A stretch of DNA of 64,000 nucleotides, from NCBI GenBank assembly GCA_964036295.1, contig OZ038468.1, positions 3,344,501-3,408,500 of the forward strand, read 5' to 3'. The DNA comes from Plumapathes pennacea. Lineage: Eukaryota > Cnidaria > Anthozoa > Antipatharia > Myriopathidae. This document shows positions 58,401 to 64,000 of the stretch, piece after piece (positions within the stretch are counted from its first letter, which is position 1; each line of letters opens with the position of its first letter). Position numbers and translations under genes: made by a program. Under the pieces are notes generated by a model, which saw only the letters and a program-made list of their open reading frames with translations, was not told the origin of the DNA and did not search any database.

Positions 58401-61400
58401 AAATTTGGTCCTTGACGATTTTCACTTGTTTCTCTGCAACTGAACTCTCTCTAAAGCAGACATTTCTCTAAGGCGGACACTAAATGCTAGTCCCAAGAGT
58501 GTCCGCCCTAAAGATAGAGTTCACTGTATCTCTAAAATTATGCTACACAATTTCTCGTCACCTTGAGTGGTTTTAAAGTAACGACTTTCCCTTGACGATT
58601 TGCAGGTTGGTGTTATTGTCGCCATCACTCAACTGGTTGTCGGTGCTGGATATGCCTACATGCCATTCTATCTCACAGATTACCTGTTGCTCGAAAAGGT
58701 ATTACTAAACGAAACGGAAAACCAACATTAAGAACTGGTACTCGTTAGACAGAAATCCAGCTGATATGGAAGTCAGACCGGCCCAGTTGATTTGTGGGTA
58801 ACCATGATAAGAATGGCCCATGATGCTTTTCGCGCGCATTCGGCGTGTGAAGGTCTGATTTACGCCATAGGTTTCGTCGCGCAGTGTTTCTCAACTAATT
58901 TGCGAAACGAATAGAACATTTCTTTTCGAAGCTATTAGCGGCGAAAAGAACAAAGTCCGTTCCAATACTACACGGGAGACACGTTTTTTAGTTATCAAGT
59001 TGCAAGGACATAAAAAATTATGGGATTTTATCACTGATTGTACGTTTTGGGTGCTGATATCCGATTACACGAATAGAGTAAAAATGGAATGTAATTTTTT
59101 TGCCATCAGATTGATTTAAATTAGAACAGTGTGACACTAAATATGGCACACATACCGACCATGTATGTACGTACCATGTAGTCGACACACCAAGCGTGTA
59201 CCGACCACGTATCGACTACATACCCGTTCACAGTATCGTACCTCGTGCAGTGTTTATCATGAAGCCCAGTGGAGTTAAGTGTATAAATTTCTTGCTTTCG
59301 AACGTGTCATTTTTTGTTCCATTTTGCGCGCGGCGAGAACGTTTGCCCTGCTTCGTTTGTCGTGTAATAAACAATTTATTACAAGAAAAGTCATGCAATA
59401 CGACTGTATTTTTGCTCGTCAGTTTTATTTTTTCTCGCCTGAAGCAGGCTCGAAAAAATAAAACCGACTCGTAAAAATACTCTGCCGTATTACACTCCTT
59501 CCCGTGTAATAAATTTCTTGCAGGAAGCCATTGCATATTTCCCTCTGATTCTATTTATAAGCGGGCTCTGTGGAACGGCATGCTCACAACCACTGGAGAG
59601 GAAGTTGAGAAGTAAGGTCAGTCTAAAAAATACAGGTTCTCCCAACCTTCCAAGAACAAAAAGTATGGGTGATGTAGAGAGAATTTGTAGTTTAATCAGT
59701 TTTCATCCGCGCAAGGTATCAAGAGCAAGGTATCTATTGGCTTTAAGGTGCCGGAACTTTAGAGATCACACAGTATGAACATGTTGCAGTGATTAAAATC
59801 GTCTGCCGTCCACACACATGTACATATAGCGGGAACCTGCAGCAGCGTTATGCAAGCAGGGATAAACTCACAGCATGAGGAGGCAGTGTGGCCGAGTGGT
59901 TAGGGCGCCTGACTTGAAATCCGGAGGTCCCAGGTTCAAGTCTCGCTCTGACCACTAACTGAATTTGCAACACGGTAGCCCCGGTTCAGATCCTCGGTCA
60001 CACTATGTAAATAGCCAACTGGTTAGCCTCCGACCAGGTGGGATTCTTTACACAAATTTGTGTTCAATTTATATTTCGTTTTTGCATTTCAAGTCTCCCC
60101 AATTAGCACGGCAGTGCTAAGTACATTGAGACTTAAATAAAGTGATTTATTTTATGTACACACTAGAAAAAAAAAATGGGCGAATGTTTTCAAGATTCGA
60201 CGAAACGCGCGCGCATGCGCATCTCAGTTTAGTCACATCAGTATTGATGCACGAATAGTCAACTGAATTTCTGCATGAATCTTTCTTACATTAACAGTGG
60301 ACCTACTGCTTGGCCGCCTCTGTACTCATTGGGTCAGCTGTCTGGATTTACTTCATCTCTAATTCCATCAAATACTCAATTTACGCGCCTGTGATACTTG
60401 TTGGTTTGGCTTCGTCTATGATGGTTGCTATATCATTCACATTTCTAACACGTGTGATTGGAGAAGACAAGGTTTGTACACGTGACTTATACAATGTTCT
60501 CGTTTAGCTGACGTAATATCAAGATGCTGTAAACAACCGCTACTCAGTCTTTTCACTATTTAGATAAAAATACAGTTATCTAACAACTTAACTCGGTATA
60601 TATCCAACATTTTTTAATACATGTTTACTTACTTAATTCCTTCAAAGTCATACAAAGTATACGCTTTCCGCAAACATAAGAAACATAATATATATATAAT
60701 TTGCATGCATGTAAGAATCTTTTCAAATCAAATTAATTTAAACTCGGCGAAGCGCCTCGTGAGTCCGCAACATTTTGACCATGTGATGACGTAAATCGTG
60801 GTAAATAAGAGTCCACACCACGACAAACCAGTGGTAATTTATTTTTTACCACAATATTTAGAAATATACAGGAAAGTTTCGTTGTATTTCGCTGCAAAAC
60901 GTGACATGCTGGCGTCAGCTGTCGTCAGCATCGTTGTCTGGACTCTTATTTACCACGGTAAATGGACCAATCAGAGAGTGAGAAACTAGTGTGTTGTGGT
61001 AAAATTTCTTTTTTGCAGCTCACTAAAAATAGCTTCTCTTCAACTCAAGCGACGAACTAAAATGTTCGAGAGTAAATTTTATGCTTTTGTTTTTTCTCCA
61101 CTTAGGAGACCGCTGGGTTTGTTTGCTCAGTTGCTGGCTTTATGACGCAAATTTTAACGGGAGTGTATTATATGATTGTGCAAAACTTCTATCCTACACA
61201 AAGGTAAGGTGATTATGTTCCTTTCCCTTACACACAACCAGTCATACGCAAACTAAACATGACGGCTTTAAGGGTATAATTTCTGATCTTTACTATGATT
61301 TTCTTCTACGAGAACTAGTTCTTCATTTCTTCTTGCAGTGAAAATGGAGAAGAATGCGAGGAATGTGCGAGTTTTGCCCGACTCGTGTACACTCTGACGC

Positions 61401-61453
61401 TTGCTGTTCCATCATCCCTGTGTCTCTTAATTGTGCTATTCTTCCAGACATAG
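52440..61453 (+). CDS. MFSD12: MFSD12-like major facilitator transporter, copy C (compact form)
   Basis: Coding exons: 52440-52957, 53721-53829, 58023-58307 (exons 3 and 4 fused), 58606-58698, 59524-59616, 60298-60471, 61106-61203, 61339-61453. The sum is 1485 bases, or 494 residues plus stop, close to vertebrate MFSD12 length. Three differences from A and B stand out. Exons 3 and 4 are continuous (NEKTSTEVSND), removing exon 3b and about 13 further codons without breaking the frame. Exon 1 lacks one codon (NGAYPTM for NGVAFPTM). The C terminus ends FFQT-stop where A and B read FFQKSSGRS-stop, so six residues are lost. Membrane segments and the VGKRKAWHLIG loop are intact and no frameshift is present, so the gene could be functional. 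Intron 2 is expanded to 4.2 kb by insertions. Confidence 0.87.
53004..53120 (+). repeat. Dispersed repeat 'X' in intron 1 of copy C, slightly decayed
   Basis: Same position as in the other copies, with small deletions near 53050 and 53090. Confidence 0.75.
54161..54612. mobile_element. MITE family 'V' (TTTACCACAACACACTAGTT end), rearranged copy
   Basis: The element reads from TTTACCACAACACACTAGTT to the CACGATTTACGTCATCACAT stretch, is broken at about 54385, and the opposite arm (GATGACGTAAATCGTGG to CAAACCAGTGGAAATTTATT) follows at about 54518-54612. Other copies are at 55764-56097 and 60744-61004. Confidence 0.65.
55302..55571 (-). mobile_element. tRNA-derived SINE, minus strand, intron 2 of copy C
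   Basis: On the minus strand it reads GGCAGTGTGGCCGAGTGGTT (A box region), then a B-box-like GGTTCAAGT, a unique body and an A/T-rich end. It matches the plus-strand copy at 59878-60152 along its whole length. Confidence 0.85.
55764..56097. mobile_element. MITE family 'V', intron 2 of copy C
   Basis: AATTTCCACTGGTTTGCCGT at the left is mirrored near 55925-55945, and the outer right end CACTAGT/GTGTTGTGGTAAA matches the start of the copy at 54161 in reverse. It also contains CTCGGCGAAGCGCC in reverse form. Confidence 0.7.
57077..57653. other. Copy-C-specific 0.58-kb segment in intron 2
   Basis: Inserted where copies A and B have a MITE end (TTTTTAGAAT to GAAATCCTGATAT). It contains a minus-strand frame of 119 codons with no recognised domain. 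Confidence 0.5.
59295..59508. mobile_element. Foldback element inserted just ahead of exon 6 of copy C
   Basis: The 214-bp insert is bracketed by ATAAATTTCTTG on both sides (59283-59294 and 59509-59520), a 12-base target duplication. The right-hand duplicate keeps the acceptor TTCTTGCAG of exon 6 intact. The interior is related in reverse complement to 19528-19720 of copy A. Confidence 0.85.
59878..60152 (+). mobile_element. tRNA-derived SINE, plus strand, intron 6 of copy C
   Basis: The head (59884-59955) has a serine-tRNA-like layout: GTGGCCGAGTGGTTAGGGCG with an A box, then CTTGAAA at the anticodon position and GGTTCAAGTC as B box. A 200-bp body follows with no tRNA 3' end, so it is a SINE and not a tRNA gene. 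It sits inside the ACAGCATG/TACACACT stretch that is continuous in copies A and B. Confidence 0.87.
60744..61004. mobile_element. MITE family 'V', intron 7 of copy C
   Basis: It runs from CGGCGAAGCGCCTCGTGAGT to GTGTGTTGTGGTAAA. Copies A and B read AATTTAAACTTTCTTTTTTG without interruption at this site. Behind it copy C also lacks the TTGA tail found in A and B. Confidence 0.75.
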
Positions 61454-61496
61454 AGTGGTCGCTTCTAGGCATATGTTATAACACTTAAACACTGTT

Positions 61497-61522
<26 letters not shown>
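61497..61522 (+). repeat. Poly-A run behind copy C
   Basis: Homologous in position to the runs behind copies A and B; about 26 A. Confidence 0.9.
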
Positions 61523-61527
<5 letters not shown>

Positions 61528-61547
61528 TAAAGGCCCATGCAAACGAC

Positions 61548-62250
61548 ATGTTCACTTTGCAAAACATCGCCCAGCATTGTGCAATGAACGCTTCATGCGA
61601 CAGTAAGAGCAGCAAGTGCGATGCATTTTCGGGTTTTCCATCGTCTACTATCATCGGGTTCATAATGTTGCGGACTCCAGCAACACTGTACGGTTTCGCA
61701 AAGAGTTTTTATGTAACACTATTGGGCGATGTTTGCCAATATGTTGCGTTCGTTTGCACGGGCCGAGGGGGTATCAGATCGGTACGGGGAGGACGCATTT
61801 CTGTGTGAAGAAAGGGTTAGGTTTGGAACGGACAAGGGAGACTGTACGTTTGCCGTAAAGCTTCTTAACCAGTTAGAATGCTTGGTTGCCGGTTAATAAG
61901 GGTAGTACTCCATTCAAAGCGGCAAAATTTCGGCAGGGTGTCGCAGATGGTTTTCTCCGCTCTTTGATTACCAATTCTGTTAAATTTAGTATTACTTATT
62001 ATAAACCGCATTTTCCTGGTCGGTGACGTGAAGACAAAGAAGAAACAAGTAGAATAATTATAAAGGGCCAGACATACTGATGTTTCGACACAATTTATGG
62101 GCGGTGGTTGAAGGATGCTAGTAAAAATTATACTTAGTGAGAGGGTTCGACCAAAATAAACTCAAAACGGCGTTCATGGTGACTTGATTACGCCAATTTT
62201 TACAAGCAGGGCTAGTAAACAGTAAAAAGATGTAATAATTCAGCCTTTAA
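61548..62250 (+). repeat. Duplicated 3' flank of copy C
   Basis: Collinear with 29535-30230, including TAAAGGGCCAGACATACTGA and the GCGTTCATGGTGAC stretch, so the duplicated unit ends near 62.2 kb. Confidence 0.75.
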
Positions 62251-62379
62251 ATTTGCATCAAACTACAACCTGAAAACAAAGACGTAATTTTTCATGGACG
62301 CCTTGAAATCACATGGTTACTATTCAACACTAGCTTATACAGCTAGACACATGCTGGAATCAAAATCACTCTCTATGAT

Positions 62380-62665
62380 TTATAGTAAGGGTACTCCCAT
62401 ATGATTTATAGTAAGAGTCCCCCCTTAGATTTTTTAGTAAGGGTACCCCTTATGATTTTTAGTTAGTGTACCCTGTTATAATTTTTAATAAGGGTCCCCC
62501 CTTATGATTTTTAGTAAGGGTCCCCCCTTGTGATTTTTTGGTAAGGGTTCCCCATTATGATTTTTAGTAAGGGTCCCCCCTTATGATTTTTAGTATAGAT
62601 CCCCTCTTATGATGTTTTAGTAAGGATCCCCCCTTATGATTTTTAGTATGGGTCCCTCCCCCGGG
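62380..62665 (+). repeat. Minisatellite of about 26-bp units
   Basis: The unit TTATGATTTTTAGTAAGGG followed by TCCCCCC recurs about ten times with point changes and small indels. It is related to the A-rich GGGACC repeats at 8640 and 30715 in reverse complement. Confidence 0.9.
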
Positions 62666-62679
62666 GGTACTTCTAAAGT

Positions 62680-63620
62680 ATCAAATGGTCTACGAATGCT
62701 ATCTATAATGAGAAACCTAACCAATGACAAAGAAACTCTTAAATCTGTTTATAACTCGCTTGTACAATCTTACTTCGACTACTATAACATACTAAGGGTA
62801 CCCCCTTACTAAAAATCAATGTGGGAACTTGTGCGCAAGTATAGCTATGCCATGCTGACGAGGCCTAATAAGGCCGAAATAGCTGTCCATGGCTGCTATT
62901 ACTTGGGCTTTTTTTTTTTTTTTTTTAATTTAATTTTTTATTTTTTGGTAGATCAAGGCCGGTAATGCACGCTACCACTGTGGCCTTTGTGCCCTATTCT
63001 GTGGCTTCAGCTTACCAGCACATTGTGCAGTATTCTGACTATGCAAATTAAGCCACATCCCACAAGCCTTACGATTTTACATACTATGGGGAGACTGCTT
63101 CAAAACACGCGTTCATCAATTGCAAAGGCTTCAAAGTAGAACAGCAGGAGTCATTACGAGAGCCAATTTTTCAGTCAGATCACGAGACTTACTCATTAAC
63201 CTGGAGTGGCAATATTTTAGCAAAAGACATAAATTACGATGTTTTTAAAATGTCTTCCACAAGTGCTCACATGCATACCTCCAGAACTAATTTCATATGA
63301 CGTCAGAGATATACAGCTATAATTTAAGAGGCACCAGGTTTGACTTGCAACTACCGAATCCCAAGGCCAACCTTTTAAAATGCACATTCTTTTATCGAGA
63401 TGCAAAGACATAAAATGATCTCTCAAACAACACGCGTGATCGAGTAAGGCAGTTTATCTACTTTTAAGAACGCCATTTCATAGATAACACTATAGTTAAA
63501 GCAATTGTCAGGGCAATCTAGATCGGTCATTTTACATATACTTACTAGATATTGTATTTACACGGCATGGCTGAAAGTCAGCTTGCTGAGTCTTGTACAG
63601 TGTAAGTAAAATTAATTAAT
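62680..63620 (+). pseudogene. Decayed LINE, reverse-transcriptase 3' part with tail
   Basis: The plus strand reads ETLKSVYNSLVQSYFDYYN near 62745-62790, typical of the LINE polymerase C-terminal side. After an insertion it goes on as WGDCFKTRVHQLQRLQSRTA (63088 on), LLINLEWQYFSKRHKLRCF, then SYNLRGTRFDLQLPNPKAN and LLKCTFFYRDAKT. Several in-frame stops and a frameshift show it is dead. The 3' end carries TTGATTGATTGATTG. It is 5'-truncated. Confidence 0.8.
62795..63078 (-). mobile_element. Repeat 'S' inserted in the LINE, with 8-bp target duplication
   Basis: ACATACTA stands on both sides (62787-62794 and 63079-63086), and removing the insert restores the LINE frame's continuity. The insert contains a T-run of about 18 (62911-62928) and the stretch shared with 9848-10016. 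Its class is not known; the 8-base duplication would fit a hAT-type transposase, but inverted ends are not evident. Confidence 0.8.
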
Positions 63621-63710
63621 TGATTGATTGATTGAAACTTCAAAGAAAAAAATTGCAAGATAAAAACAGAGTACGCTTCACTGATATTTTTTTTCACGCG
63701 GTTCAAATAG

Positions 63711-64000
63711 GGAATTTCTCGAGGAAAGTCTTATTGATAAGTGGCAACACATCTGCGCAACCTGGGAAAACACCGCTGGATCCCAAAAGATTTACAGAAA
63801 TGGGGTAGAGGTCTCAGAGTCCGAGGGACATAGTAGAGGCCTCGTTTTAAACGCCACCACTTATCTTCTGGGACATGGTCCGTTTGTACCTCCCTTCGTT
63901 GGTGATATGAATGGGCTTAACGTTTGGGATCACGTGATCTCTGGCGAGGAGATTTCTCGGATATCTACTAAATGCAGGTTATCAGAAGGTAACGTGCTCA
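63711..64000 (+). CDS. Pentraxin-domain protein, internal exon (cut by the window end)
   Basis: The exon opens after the acceptor TTCAAATAG at 63710. It reads in one frame to the window end, starting EFLEESLIDKWQHICATWEN after one leftover base. WQHICATWEN, the K-xx-YRNGVEV stretch, FVGDMNGLNVWDHVIS, EEISRIS, C and GNVL are the consensus of the pentraxin fold (Ca-dependent lectin-type jelly roll; the usual HxCxTWxS signature reads HICATWEN here). A possible donor at 63989 (AAG|GTAACG) is less likely, because the GNV motif normally continues past this point. Upstream exons are not visible between 62.2 and 63.7 kb. Cnidarian pentraxin domains often occur in large extracellular or adhesion-receptor proteins, so the full product is unknown. 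Confidence 0.82.

Noticed and set aside
59878-59955. A possible serine tRNA gene
   Set aside because: The A and B boxes are present, but the 3' half of the cloverleaf does not close and the sequence continues into a SINE body that is repeated at 55302-55571.

Overview
The window looks like nuclear DNA of a metazoan, most likely an anthozoan cnidarian such as a coral. It is AT-rich, genes are split by small introns with ordinary GT/AG borders, and intergenic and intronic space is filled with short foldback and terminal-inverted-repeat elements, a tRNA-derived SINE, decayed LINE, hAT and Harbinger fragments, and microsatellites. The species assignment is an inference from gene types and repeat style.

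Layout. 1-5.3 kb is intergenic and dominated by foldback repeats. One intronless gene at 5359-6408 encodes a plasmid pRiA4b ORF-3-like protein with a Cys-rich tail, a bacterial-type family and a candidate for ancient horizontal transfer. 6.4-14 kb holds repeats, a decayed hAT transposase fragment and a nested DNA-transposon pair. From 14.2 to 61.5 kb lies the main content: a tandem array of an MFSD12-like major-facilitator transporter gene. There is an orphan first exon (14174-14688) and three multi-exon copies, all on the plus strand and all open in the spliced reading: copy A 17509-29464, copy B 34078-45876 and copy C 52440-61453. The duplicated unit is about 16-20 kb and includes 5' and 3' flanks. 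62.4-63.6 kb holds a minisatellite and a dead LINE with a nested insertion. The window ends inside a pentraxin-domain exon (63711 onward).

The three transporter copies differ in architecture. A and B keep an extra exon (3b) in the central cytoplasmic loop. C has lost it through an in-frame genomic fusion of exons 3 and 4. A has lost the normal donor of exon 3 but has an in-frame substitute 9 bases on. C also has a shortened C terminus, a rebuilt 5' flank and an element inserted 15 bases upstream of exon 6. The 5' end of B matches C while the rest of B matches A, which suggests unequal crossing-over or gene conversion. Human MFSD12 acts in lysosomes and melanosomes as a cysteine importer and pigmentation factor, so the array may encode diversified lysosome-related organelle transporters; that function is inferred from family membership only.

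Nothing here resembles a prokaryotic operon, CRISPR array or phage. The most notable material is exon-structure evolution in the MFSD12-like array, the pRiA4b-like gene, and copy-specific transposon insertions that serve as natural empty-site/filled-site comparisons.
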